Source of the DNA: Eucommia ulmoides
Lineage: Eukaryota > Streptophyta > Magnoliopsida > Garryales > Eucommiaceae
Length of the DNA: 64,000 nt
Reading direction: 5' to 3'
NCBI GenBank assembly: GCA_016647705.1
Contig: CM028330.1
Span: 30,894,649-30,958,648 of the forward strand
The position numbers and the translations under genes were made by a program. Shown piece by piece: positions 10,990 through 22,707 of this stretch (its first letter is position 1; each line of letters opens with the position of its first letter). The notes beneath the pieces are model-generated. The model was given only the letters and a program-made list of their open reading frames with translations. It was not told the origin of the DNA and made no database searches.

Positions 10990-10994
10990 AATGG

Positions 10995-11492
10995 ATCTGT
11001 CTTTAATCAAATAGTGCCTTGTAGGAATGACACACGATCGATCTCCCATCATACAAAGTGAATCTATAAAGCGAATTCCATCCCCAATATCACTTGAAAA
11101 TCATCCATGGGAGCAATGGTGAAGTTGAGGAACCTATCCCACAGAGCAATCTTCGTGTGTACCATGTTGGTGACTCTAATAATGGAACGCGCTTCAGAAT
11201 TCATAGCCTTCAATCTCCCTGAGTACTTTTAGACACGTAATCCCAACCGATTAACTTCCTCATCAGACATAAAATTGTGTGTAGCACCAGTGTCAACTAA
11301 AGCATGAGAATTTCGCCCATTAATTCGAAGGTCTAGAAACATAAGGTTCTTCTTCATGCCCTTCTTGGCATTCAACAACCGAATTGTACCCATTTTATGA
11401 GCATCAAACTCATCTGAAGTTTCCTCCTCCTGCTCTACAAAATATTTTTCCCGATGTTCCTTTTCTTCCTGAATCGATGCTTATAGCGCGGA
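10995..11492 (-). pseudogene. Ty3/gypsy aspartic protease remnant
   Basis: Translating the minus strand gives an LTR-retrotransposon protease: GRNSHALVDTGATHNFMSDE carries the DTG active site, followed by LNFTIAPMDDFQVILGMEF and SLCMMGDRSCVIPT. The domain would cut the Gag-Pol polyprotein. An in-frame stop follows LGLRV, and a frameshift lies near MEF, so it is dead. The upstream side is cut by LTR-X at 11493; the downstream side continues at 2890-3000 across the palindromic insertion. Confidence 0.85.
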
Positions 11493-12287
11493 TGGTAGCG
11501 CGTAAATATGCCGCTACTTTTACTCGCAAGTATACGAGGTCAAGTTTTAGTAACGGTGGGGAGAGTAAGGGTATCGTGTCCACAGGGATTGGTTGTGATT
11601 ATTATTGCGTACCGTGTTTATCATGACCTAACTTTATCTAGGCAAAAATAAATGGGTTTAAAATTAATAATACTAATACTAAGTTAATTAATCTAATTAA
11701 ATTAACTATACTAATATTATTATGAGATGTTTCGGGAAAGTATTTCCTAGAGATTAACTTTTATTTACAAAAACATGTTTGGTCTCATTTTAGTTTATGT
11801 TAACGGCGTTCAACTTATCCGACAATCTCAGTTCGTAAACTCTCCCGCCACCTCTCCCGAGTGTAAGACGAGGGATATAACGTGACTTCGTGTCAACGAA
11901 GAAATCCCCCTCAACGTATTAACGACCCTAGGTCATGTGAGTCTCGCCCCAACGTCATTGATTGCACACAATCCAACTCCCTCCCTGGTCATTGGATCGT
12001 CGTGTTGTGTTTACCCTATTGACAATCACAGTTCTAAAACTCCACTGCCACTTCTCCCAAGTGTAAGATGAGGGAATACAAGACTTCGATTCAATGAAGA
12101 AGTCCCCCTCAACATCTTAATGACCCTAGGTCATATGATTCTTGCCCCAACGTCATCGATTGTACACAATCCAACTCCCTCTGGGGTTATTGGATCATGG
12201 CATTCGTTTACCCTAGTCTGAATCTGTGGTTACCTCTTCTAAGTATCAAACCCCGTATTCTCTGAATATCATTCTAAGCATAATAAA
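11493..12287 (-). mobile_element. Truncated LTR-X copy
   Basis: On the minus strand this is the 3' part of an Athila-like LTR that recurs in the window and is called LTR-X here. Its outer end (TGGTAGCGCG on the plus strand) matches other LTR-X ends. It has two copies of the CACCTCTCCCGAGTGTAAGA module. At about 12288 it changes abruptly into the copia LTR, so its 5' part and the outer edge of the copia LTR are both gone. Confidence 0.75.
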
Positions 12288-14497
12288 TTATCAGAATATA
12301 ACACATAAAAAATTAAACAATTAATTTTATCCTAAAATTAATTATTATCTTTTATAATAGCGGATATGTGTCATCAACTAGATGCACATCCAAACAACAA
12401 AATATAAACAATATAAATATTGTAGCACATAGAAATTTATACTAGTTCACCAAACTACTCTTGGCTAATCCCGTCCCCCGAGCTCCGCGGAGAGTCGCAC
12501 CCACTAATCTCAAGATCCCTTTAAAGGTAAGAACCAAACTCTCACAACGATTCTTTTCTCAGGCTCAGAATCAACCTTTACAATTCCTTTTCACAAGTTA
12601 AGGAATAACCTCTATCTTTTTACCAGGCAGAAGATTAACCTAATTCTATTACAAGGAAAACCACAACCTAATTCTTTTTATACCTTAGGCTCAAGAATTA
12701 AATCTCACACAAACACACTCCAAATATCTTTTTACCTAGTAAGGATTGAACAATTACAATTCACTCACAATTCTATAAAGGAAGAATTAAAACCTAATCT
12801 TTTTATACTCTAGGCAAATATCAAAACCTCAATATCTTTACCAAAAGAGATTGAAACCAGCTACCCTTGATTAGACACTCCCAGCAGTATTTAATCCGAT
12901 ACTCAACTCACTAATTACAAACAATTGATAAGTGATTTTCCCAATCAAAGCTTCTACCCCCCCCAGACAAATTCAAACTCAACTAATGTCCCGATACTAG
13001 TGATAGAAAAGTGAGAATTTCAAAATCTAATTTCAAATAAAGATGGGTAGCAAGCAGTTATGCACATAATCATATTTTCTCTAGAAATTATTTCAAAAAT
13101 AATTTTCAATAAAAAATCTAGAAAACAATTTCAAAGATCAAATTCCAAATAATAAATAATAGAATCAAGCAACATATAATAGTAAGTAATTTAGAAAGAT
13201 CTCACCAGGATTCCATCGAAAGAATAATGATTAGAATAGCAATGACACTTTAGATCGGTAGAAGCAATAATCCACAGCAAATATTTCTGAAGAACAAATC
13301 TCAAGAAAGAACCCACAATGCACTCAATATGATTACTCTTAGAAAGCAAGAGAGCTGAATAACTCAGAATGATTAGGATTATCTTGATTTTATGTATATA
13401 AACATGTGAAATCCGCAGGTCTATTTAAAACCACTTGAAACAAGTCCTATAACGACTAGTTCCCATAAATCATGATATTTAATTACACCAATAGACCATT
13501 TATATCATAATGATTCATTCCTGGTATAATTCACTTAAAATATATCTTAAAATATCCAATTAAATCCCTCAAACTTTTACTCAATCTCAATTAGATAAGA
13601 TTGAAAGAATTACATGTATCAAATTGAGAAATATTAAAACTACTTGAACCATATCTATAGAGATATTTAAATATTCATTAAATAGTTCAAAACATATCAG
13701 ATCCCTAAGATATATCGTATATCTTAACCATAAATGGCTATTGTTTGAATAAAATCTAAAATTCCATAAATCCTGAAACTAATCCATCTGTCGACCGGCC
13801 ATGACCCATTAGCCGACCGCCAAATTCAGGATGTAGCCAAGCCAAAAATCCTTCGCCCATCGGTCGACCGCCCATACTTCATCTGTCAATTGGACGATTC
13901 AGGATGTTTCATAGGTTGACTCACTTGTCGAACGGAAGATTCAGAGACTTCTTCTTTTGGTCATAAGTTGGCCTACCTGTCAACCGAGAGATTCAACAAC
14001 TTCACTTATCTTGCATAAGTCAACCTATAAGTCGACTGATCAATGCCGGAATCCTCTCCTTAATTCAATTTTAATTCATTTTCTTCGACGTTTTCACCCA
14101 TTTAACCGATTTTTTTTCTCGGTTAGCTCCACTAAAATCTTAAATTCAATTTTTATCAATTATCTTTATTTTTTTTTTAATTACACATAGAAGCAAATAA
14201 TTTAACTAATTAGGATCCTATAAAAACATACATAATTTTGAAAAATATTTTGTGTCTTGTGTGATCCTAACCGGGATACATTGAGTGTTAAAATATAACC
14301 TGAGTTGTTTTTCCTCTGTTCTTCAATTTCTTCAAACTCTTAATTTTTCATCATCTTTGTCATCATCTTTAGCTTTATCACAATATCTTCATGATCATTT
14401 TCAACACTAGAAGTAATAAACCAAAACACTCAATAAAATCATTAGTTCCACCAAAAATATCAACATTTAATTGTTCATCAAAATCTTAGGATCAACA
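12288..14497 (-). mobile_element. 3' LTR of SIRE-like copia element
   Basis: The LTR reads on the minus strand from TGTTGATCC at 14497. It is colinear with the 5' LTR at 27324-29584, and both hold short repeats containing GTCGACCG and GATTCAGGATG. A polypurine tract, AAAAAGAGGGAGAT on the minus strand, directly precedes it. About 50 bp at the far end are missing where it meets LTR-X. Confidence 0.85.
13785..14050 (-). repeat. GTCGACCG/GATTCAGGATG repeats in copia LTR
   Basis: Degenerate units of about 50-60 bp combine a GTCGACCG-like site with AGATTCAGGATG. The other copia LTRs carry them too, at about 28875-29150 and 40690-40920. They lie early in the LTR, where upstream promoter elements sit. 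Confidence 0.6.
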
Positions 14498-14511
14498 ATC
14501 TCCCTCTTTTT
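14498..14511 (-). promoter_or_regulatory. Polypurine tract of copia element
   Basis: On the minus strand AAAAAGAGGGAGAT abuts the 3' LTR start TGTTGATCC. It fits the copia plus-strand primer in position and composition. Confidence 0.75.
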
Positions 14512-14789
14512 GATGATGACAATTAACTTTGATGTTTTATTCAATACAAAAATGTAACCACACTCCCCCTAAATCCGAGGACGGGTTCTTGAACTTGTTA
14601 AAGCAAAGTAATGCATAAGATAATCATAAGATTTTCAACAAAGAATAAATTTCAATATATAATAAACTCCCCCTTAAGATATTCAACAAGATAATTCAAG
14701 CTCCCCCTTGAGACATTCATTAAGACATCAACTAATTCTCCCCCTTTGTCATCTCAAAAAAAATTAGGGAGGAGAACTTCAAAGAAACA

Positions 14790-16390
14790 CTACTCTAGGC
14801 ATACATCGTTATGCCTAGCCATACCCAAATCGTGAATGATTTTCACAAACTTATCCTCCGCTAATGGTTTGGTAAAAATATCAGTTAGCTGGTCGGATGT
14901 ATCAATATATTCAATTTCTGAATGTGATCACAAATAAAGTGATGTCTAATCTCTATGTGTTTAGTTTGTGAGTGCTGTGTAGGATTCTTACTCAGAAAAA
15001 TAGCGTTTTTATTATCACAATAAATCGGGACCTCCTCCATATAGATTCCAAAATCATTTAACTGTTGTTTAATATATAAAATTTGAGCTCAACAATTACC
15101 AGCTACCATATACTCAACCGTAGTAGTGAATAAGGTTATCAAATTCTGTTTCTTGCTTGACCAAGAAACCAAGGCATGTCCTAACAAATGACATGACCCA
15201 CTTGTGCTTTTTCCCTTAACTTTGCAACTGGAAAAATTAGCGTCGGAGTAACTTTTTAATTTAAAATCACTCCCCCTAGGATACCATAATCCTAGGATAG
15301 TCGTCCCTTTTAAATATCAAAAAATTCGCTTAACTGCAGTCAAGTATGATTCTTTCAGACAAGACTGAAATCTAGCACATAAACAAACACTATACATGAT
15401 ATCAGGTCTACTAGCAGTTAAGTATAACAGGCTACCAATCATACCTCGATACATTTTTTTCATTAACACTTTTGCCCGTATTATCTTTGTCTATCTTAGT
15501 AGTTGTTGCTGTAGGAGTTTTGTATTCTTTAGCACCATCCAAGTCATTTTTCTTTAACAGCTCCTTAGTGTATTTAGCTTGGTTTATGAATATCACCTCT
15601 TTGGTTTGTTTAATTTGCAACCCAAGAAACAAATTCAGCACTCTCATCATGCTCATTTCAAATTCGACCTATATTATCTTAGCAAACTCTTGGCAAAGAT
15701 CCTCATTACTAGATCCAAAAATAATGTCATCAACATAAACTTGTACTAATAGGATATTAGAGACGGTTTGCTTAATAAATAGTGTTATATCACAAATACT
15801 CGTTCGTAAACCTTTTTCGATCAAATATCGGTTAAGTCTCTCATACCAAGCTCTAGGAGCTTATTTGAGTCATACAAAGCCTTACGAAGTTTAAATACGT
15901 GATCAGGAAATTTATCACTTTCAAATCCTGGGGGCTGTTCCACATAAACTTCTTCTGTTAGAAAGCCATTTAGAAATGCACTCTTAATATCCATTTGATA
16001 TAGCTTAAAATTTCGTGAGAATACAAAAGCAAGTAGCATTCTAATAGCTTCAAATCTAACCACAGGAGCATAGGTTTCATCATAATCAATTCATTCTTCT
16101 TTATTATAGCCCTGTGCTACTAATCTTGCTTTGTTTCTAATTACCATACCAGACTCATCCTTTTTATTTCGAAAAACCCATTTAGTACCAATAACAAAAT
16201 AAAAATTCGGTCTCAGAGCAAGACGCCATACTTTATTCCGCTCAAATTGAACTAACACATCCTGCATTGCGAAAATCCAAAATTCATCAGTTAATGCCTC
16301 ATTTACATTTTTAGGCTCAATTTGAGATAAGAAAGCAAGATTAATTATATTTCTAATAGAGGAACGAGTACTTACACTCTTTCGAAGTTA
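14790..16390 (-). pseudogene. Copia RT and RNase H remnant
   Basis: The minus strand encodes copia reverse transcriptase and RNase H in pieces. Readable parts include YQMDIKSAFLNGFLTEEVYV and EQPPGFES (RT), NLFLGLQIKQTKEVIFINQA (RT C-terminal part) and LAEDKFVKIIHDLGMARHND-like RNase H end with the final stop at 14790-14792. The YVDDI catalytic region is broken by frameshifts near 15740. An acidic linker (DDDDDVG) at about 16520 separates it from integrase. Stops are frequent, so no enzyme can be made. Confidence 0.85.
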
Positions 16391-17566
16391 CCAATAATTT
16401 TTTTTACTGAATATCCCAGTATTGTCTTTATAACTCGTGGTAACGTCGAATCCTCTTCCTTAGCCTCATCCTCTTTTTTAGACTCCTTAGCTGTATTTTC
16501 ACCTTGGTTTTGATTATTTGAAATACCTACATCATCATCATCATCCAAAACCTTTCTCGACAAAAATGGGTCAGCTTCCTCAAATACAATATGTATAGAT
16601 TCTTCTACTACTAACGTAAGTTTATTGTAAACTCTATAAGTTTTACTATTAGTAGTATATCCAAGGAAAATCCCACAATCAGATTTAGTATCAAATTTAC
16701 CTAGATTATCCTTGTCATTTAGAATGAAGCACTTACACCCAAATACTTTAAAATAGCAAATGTTAGGAGTCTTACAGTTCCAATTTCATATGGGGTTTTG
16801 TTAAACCCTCTACAAATTGATACTCGATTCACCACATGGCAAGTTGTACTTACTACTTTGGCCCAGAAGTAGGTCGGTAAGCAATTTTCATTAAATATTG
16901 TTCTGGTCATTTCTTGAAGCGTCATGTTCTTCCTTTCCACTATACCATTTTGTTGTGGTGATCTTGGTACAGAGAAGTTATAAGCATAACCATGCTTATC
17001 ATAGTAACTGATAACATTATCATTCTTAAATTCTCCTCTTCTGTTACTACAAATATTAATAATAGAACATTACTTCTAATTTTGAACGCGTTTTTAAAAT
17101 TTAGCAAATACAGAAGAAACTGCACTTTTCCTAGCAAGAAAAAATATCCAGATAAGTCTAGAATAATCATAAACTATTACGAAGGCATAAAACTTACCAC
17201 CAAGACTAGCAACAGAATTTGGTCCAAATAAATCAAGATACAATAATTCAAGACATCTAAACATGGACGTGTGCATCTTTTTCTTAAATGATGATTTAGA
17301 CTGCTTGCCTAATTGACATGCATCACATACTTTATCTTTCACAAATTGAAAATTAGGTAGGCCACGTACGAGACTCTTCTTAGATAATTTAGAAATTAGC
17401 TCCATACTAGCAGACCCAAGTCTCCTATGCCATAACCAACTATTTTCAGATAAAGCATTCAAATAGGATAAATTTTGAGAAGTAAAATCATCAAATGAGT
17501 ATGTATAAACATTCTCAAAATGTGATGCAACTAAAAAGATACTACTATCATGACCATTCCTAATAA
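16391..17566 (-). pseudogene. Copia integrase remnant
   Basis: The minus strand holds the GAG-pre-integrase zinc region: NSWLWHRRLGSASMELISKL and VCDACQLGKQ. The usual LGHAS histidine reads LGSAS, so one zinc ligand of the HHCC finger is lost. The core follows in fragments (LDLFGPNSVASLGGKFYAFV, VYDYSRLIW, MERKNMTLQEMTRTIF). Frameshifts and stops break it. The N-terminal end continues at 25419 on the far side of the LTR-X insertion. Confidence 0.85.
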
Positions 17567-17571
17567 TACAC

Positions 17572-18735
17572 TGGTGGCCGCAATTTATGCGCTGCCACTA
17601 TCACCGTAAGCGTACGGATCAAGTTTTAGTATAATGGACCTTTTGGTCGGGTATCGTATCCACAGGGATTGGTTGAGATTACTATCGAGTACCGCGATTG
17701 TCATAACCTGACTTTATCTAAGCGACAAAAATGTAATTTAATTATTAATTACTAATACTAAAATACTAATTTAACTATACTAATACTATATCAAGATAGT
17801 TTTGAGAGAATAGGTTGTCTAGGGATTAGTTTCATTTATGAATACATGTTCAATCTCGTTTTAGTTTATATTAATGGCGTTCGACTTATCCGACAATCTC
17901 GGTTCGTAAACGCCTCCGCCACCTCTCCCGAGTGTAAGACGGGAAATACGCGATTTCGTGTCAATGCTGAAGTCCTCCTCAACGAATTAACGACCCTAGG
18001 CCGCGTGAGTATCTCCCCGAAATCATCGATTGCACACAATCCAACTCTCTCTCGGGTTATTGGATCATCGCGTTGTGTTTACCCTATCGACAATCTCATT
18101 TCAAAAACTCCTCCGTCACCTCTCCCGAGTTTAAGATGAGGGAATATGTGACTTCACGGCAACTACGAAGTCCCCCTCAACGTCTTAACGACTCTAGGTC
18201 ATGTGAGTCTTGCCCTAACGTCATTGATTGTCCACAATCCAACTCCCGACCGAGTTGTTGGATCGTGGCGTTCGTTTATTCTAGTTCAAATCTGGGATTT
18301 GTCAAACCCCGTATTTTCATAACATAATTCTAATAACATGATAGACAAACAATACAACACACACAATCAAAATAATGAAGAACATCCACAAACAAAACGC
18401 AAACTCAATTAAACAACGAATTCATAAATTATATTAATAATCCTTATACAACCTATGTTTAGCCAATGGCCATAACCATATATACAATGTAAAATAGCAT
18501 AAACATAGTTAACAACTACTAAAAAGTAGAAAACAAGAGAAGAAACGAGCGACTTAGCCAATATCCGAAGAATAGCCGCTAAAACAGTCGAACGATCGCT
18601 TCCCCTCTTCATCTACCACCTCGGGTTGAGAGCTCTCCCTCAAAAATCTCTTATCCTAACCCTAAAATATAGCCTAAGGCCTTAGGTGCCGAATTTCCCA
18701 GAAGAGAGGAGGAGAGAAGGGTATTTATAGGCTCA
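17572..18735 (-). mobile_element. LTR-X, outer 3' LTR
   Basis: On the minus strand this is the 3' LTR of the nested element. It has two copies of the CTCTCCCGAGTGTAAGAC module about 198 bp apart (17921 and 18119), and a TATA-like CTATAAATAC near 18721-18730. Its 5' portion with the GCC palindromes is absent; internal-type sequence joins after GGCTCAAGC. Confidence 0.75.
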
Positions 18736-19557
18736 AGCGATGAAATTAATGCCTAAATCATATCTCCTAAACAACCTCGCCTAGGATTTCACATCGAATT
18801 TCCCCCAAATCAAGTTCTAGAATTCCTATTGTCATGAAATTGAGTGAAGAATAATTGGTTTCAAATCAATTAGATAGTGCTATATTGAGTTTACGTGTTC
18901 GTGCATTTAGGATCTACAATAACGTTTACCAAATGATACGTTAAGCACACAGAACACATATGAATGAGCGTTACGCTCGACCTCAAAATAATCAAGGGAT
19001 AGAATCATCATCGGGTAAAGGACTAGATGACGTCAAAACTCCGCACAAAACAACAGCTAAACTAAACAAACTAATCCTAATCAATCATGCATACGATAAA
19101 AATAGTAAAACATACTAACTAAAACACATACTAAAACATACTAATGCATCACCACCAACTTAAAACAAGTGATGTCCAAAATAACCTGTCAGCGATCCCA
19201 ATGACAGTTTATAGCATAATATTGACGACGGGGGTTTAGAACACGTACATGGGAGGCGAGAGAATCACGCCTCCGACTCAAATTAACGGAGATGCATCTA
19301 ACTTATTTTTACCCTGGGTTGCCTCCCAAGAAGTATTTGGTTTAATGTCCTTGGCCCGACACATGCCCTCAAGACTGGTGAGATTTTGCAATGAAATGAA
19401 CACAAGAGTACCTGTCGATCTAACATCTTCAAGCATCCTGTAGGAAAACAAAAACAAAACTACAAATGAAAATTATATACAAAAGAAATGCCTAGATTAA
19501 AATCGAGTTATTTACTCACAATATCAATAGTAATCAAAAACACAATCTCGACAATCG
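18736..19557 (-). other. LTR-X internal region, non-coding
   Basis: This is colinear with 44040-44600 in the second LTR-X element, including a shared GTTTACGTG and ACGATACGTTAAGCA stretch. No gag frame survives here, and a 64-codon plus-strand frame at 19249-19443 looks fortuitous. Confidence 0.55.
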
Positions 19558-19748
19558 TTACCAAAAACTTGGTCGTGATCGCCGAAAACTATATTCGACA
19601 AACCGATTTCCGGCAACAGTGCCAAAAACTTGGTAGGCGTTGATGGAAACTAAATTTGACAAACCAATCCCCAACAACGGCACCAAAAACTTGGTGGGCA
19701 CTGATGGAACTGAGTAACCAATCTCCGGCAACGGCGCCAAAAACTTGT
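19558..19748 (-). repeat. Four-fold PBS-like tandem repeat
   Basis: Next to the 5' LTR the minus strand carries AGTTTTTGGCGCCGTTGCCGG, an Athila-type primer-binding site. The PBS-bearing unit is repeated about four times with a period near 60-65 bp: cores on the plus strand are CGGCGCCAAAAACTTG, CGGCACCAAAAACTTGG, CAGTGCCAAAAACTTGG and GTTACCAAAAACTTGG. Only the copy nearest the LTR matches well. An ordinary element has one PBS. Confidence 0.8.
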
Positions 19749-20436
19749 ACGGCTCAAAGTTTTTTACACGCTCGCGTATTAACTACTCGCAAGTACACGA
19801 GGTCCAGTCTTAATATAGTGGATATTTTAAGGTCGGATATCGTTCCCACAGGGACGGTGTGAATAATTGAGTACCGTAATTTACATAGTCTCCTATTATC
19901 CAGACGGTAAAAGAAATGTTTTAAAATTAAACTAATTAAAACTAAGATAAACTACAATTAGTTGGTTAATCCTAACTAAGTTGATTACCTAGGGATTGAT
20001 TTCGTTCACTTAATACATGTTTGATTTTGTTTTAGTTAACAATAACAGAGTTTAAGGTATCCAACAATCTCGGTTCGTAAACTCCTCCGCCACCTCTTCC
20101 AAGTGTAAGACGGGGCAATACGCGACCTCGTGTCAATGCCAAAGTCCCCCTCAACATCTTATGACTTTAGGCCGTGTGAGTCTTGCCCCAATGTCATAGA
20201 TTGTCCACAATCCTAACCCCGACCGGGTTATTAGATCGTGGCGTTCGTTTATTCTAGTCCGAATCCGGGATTTGTTAAACCCCGTATTCTCATATCATCA
20301 TTCTCATAACATGATAAACAAACAATACGGAAAACACAATCAAAATAATGAAGAACAACCGCAAACAAAACACAAACTCAATTAAACAACGAATTCATAA
20401 ATTATATTAATAATCCCTATACAACCTATGTTTAGC

Positions 20437-21964
20437 TGATAGGTGTGAAAAACCTATTTATTTCTAAATCGAATTTGTTAGTTTTTAAGAATTTTAGTTA
20501 TATTTAATTATATTTTAGTGTGTTTTAGTGTAGAACAGGGAAAGGACGTCAAAGGGCGAGAAATAAGTGAAAAGGGTGGAGAAATGGTGAACAAAATGTG
20601 CAAAATAAGGTTTCGGTGAATGAATATCACCGCCTAGGCGGAAGTTCTAGCGCCTAGGCAGAAAAGAGGCAAAATGTTGGAGTGCTGAAGGGATGAACCA
20701 CCGCCTAGGCAAGAAAACCACTGCCTAGGCGAGAAAAGATCAGAATGATATACCAGCAATCACCGCCTAAGTGGAGAAACCACCGCCTAGGTAAAGATCC
20801 GACAGAAACTTAACCGACTTAAGTCCACTGCCTAAGCGGTGAACCACCGCTTAGGCGGTTACACTCTGCACAGAGATATCTATTTTCAGATATTTTGAAG
20901 AAATTTTCAAACCTTACCTATTTAACCCTTTTCTCTACCAAACCTCAAAAACCCTTAGACGTGAGAGGAGGCTCCAGTTGACATCTTGAGAGCTCTCCTT
21001 CCACCTTAGTTAGGTTTACGTAATTTAGGAAGTAGATTAGATTACTTTAGGAGGTGTTCTTAGCTAATCCTTGAAGAAATAGAAGAGAAAGTTCATCAAC
21101 GGAGAAGAGGAAGCTCGGGAGGATTGTTCTTTGGTCAAAGTGGACTACTCCACTTTGAGATTTAGCTTTTCTTCTATTGTTTCCATCTTTGTATTTAATG
21201 TTTATTATTGATAATGATGATCTGCTCTTGATTTAATGTTGTATTGGCTAAGAACATGTTAGTGTAATTTAGAGATTAGTTAGGGAAATGTGTAGTTGTG
21301 TAAATACTCGTTTAGTTTAATATACGTTTCTTTAACGGTTGTTGTTTTAAGTCCGATTGTGTTTATCATTTGATGACTATCTTAATATGCTTGTAATAGT
21401 ATTAGGGTTGGATTTGAGAATCTAGGGTTTGACACTCGGAAGAGGTAAACCTAGATTCGGACTAGGGTAAACATATCGTTACGACCTAACGTCCCAGGAG
21501 GGCATTAGTTAGTGTGCAATCTATGACGTTGGATCAAGACTCACGCGGCCTAGAGTCATTAAGACATTGAGGGGGACCTCTTCGTCGACACGAAGTCGTT
21601 TATTCCCTCATCTTACACTCGGAAGAGGTGGCGGAGGAGTTTATGAACCGAGATTATCCGATACCTAAACTCCGTTATTGTTAACCGAACAAAATCAAAC
21701 GTGTATTAAGTGAACGAAATCAATCCCTAATTAATCAACCTAGTTAGAATTAACTCACTAATTGTAGTTTAGCTTAGTTTAATTTCAATTCATGTCTTTC
21801 GTCGTCAGGCTAACATGAGACCACGTCAATTACAGTATTCAATTCAATTATTCACACTTTTCTCTGTGAGAACGATATCTGATCTTCAAGATCTACTATA
21901 TTAAAACTCTATACCTCGTATACTTGCGAGCGTAAGTAGGCGTGCACATTTCGTGCCCCTACCA
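20437..21964 (+). mobile_element. Solo LTR-X with GCC palindromes
   Basis: This is a complete 1,528-bp LTR in plus orientation, from TGATAGGTGTGAAAAACC to GTGCCCCTACCA. The perfect duplication TTAGC flanks it (20432-20436 and 21965-21969). It lies inside another LTR-X, so it is the younger insertion. About nine copies of a CACCGCCTAGGCGG-like palindrome lie at 20625-20865. A solo LTR is the usual product of recombination between the two LTRs of a full element. Confidence 0.92.
20625..20865. repeat. CCGCCTAGGCGG palindrome cluster
   Basis: About nine variants of the 12-bp palindrome CCGCCTAGGCGG occur, mostly preceded by CA or ACCA. Similar clusters lie in the same part of the other LTR-X copies (22930-23090, 25045-25185, 36480-36675, 43000-43130, 46705-46880, 53220-53390). 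Confidence 0.8.
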
Positions 21965-22259
21965 TTAGCCAATGGCCATAACCATGTATACAATGTACAA
22001 TGTAAACATGCTCAAAAACTACCAAAATGAAGAAAACAAAAAGACGAAACGAACGACTTAGCCAATATCCGAAGAATAGCCGCTAGAACCGTTGAATAAT
22101 AGATTCCCTCTTCATCTTCCACCTCGGGTTGAGAGATCTCCCTCAAAAATCTCTTATCCTAACCCTAAAATATAGTCTAAGGCTTTAAGGGCTAAAGTTC
22201 CCGGAAGAGATGAGGAGAGAAGGGTATTTATAGGCTCAAATACCCGTGGCCATTATTCC

Positions 22260-22707
22260 AACACCGAACCAAGCCCTAATGATCTTCATGAACCTCCGAG
22301 CCTACATTAGTGGAGAATAAATCCCGGGTCAGGCGTATGAATTCCCTATACCTTAAAGGTTTTAGTCATGAACTATATTTAGGGATAATCTCATCTAATC
22401 ATTGGATAGTAATATATTTGAGTTTAATCACCACACTTAAACAGGATCTAGAATGGCGCTTACTATTTTTGAATGTCGAAATTCTAGAACACCACATGGT
22501 ATGATTTATTCTTAAACTTGATAAGATTGGGGGCCGATGAGGGAAAAAATCTTTCGGCCGGTAGATGATAATAAAAACTTACACATTTTTGTTTTTAGTA
22601 TTTTTTCATTTTTAGTTTTCAATTTCATAATTAGTTTTTATATTTTCTTGTAATGTGTGGGTGTTTTGCTCGAGGACTAGGAAAATTCCAAATTTGGGGG
22701 TAATTGA
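22260..22707 (+). other. LTR-X 3' internal end with PPT
   Basis: This is plus-oriented internal sequence ending in the purine-rich AAATTTGGGGGTAAT directly before the LTR at 22708, a clear polypurine tract. The first 250 bp match the reverse of about 43272-43500. The orientation is opposite to the surrounding element. Confidence 0.65.

Larger units (their letters stand above)
19746..22255 (-). mobile_element. LTR-X part split by solo LTR
   Basis: On the minus strand this LTR-X runs from its 3' end at 19746 to 20436, is interrupted by the solo LTR at 20437-21964, then continues to about 22255. A single CTCTTCCAAGTGTAAGACGG module is present. It stops near GGCTCAAATA, where plus-oriented internal sequence begins, so its upstream part is missing. 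Confidence 0.75.

Noticed and set aside
2990..11000. Mutator-like transposon with long inverted ends
   Set aside because: GAAATGG outside both ends suggested a 7-9-bp duplication, but LTR-type ends, two PBS sites and a 5-bp duplication that restores the frame fit a retroelement better.
12920..13400. Possible host gene between LTR-X and copia coding region
   Set aside because: The whole stretch is colinear with 28010-28450 and belongs to the copia LTR.
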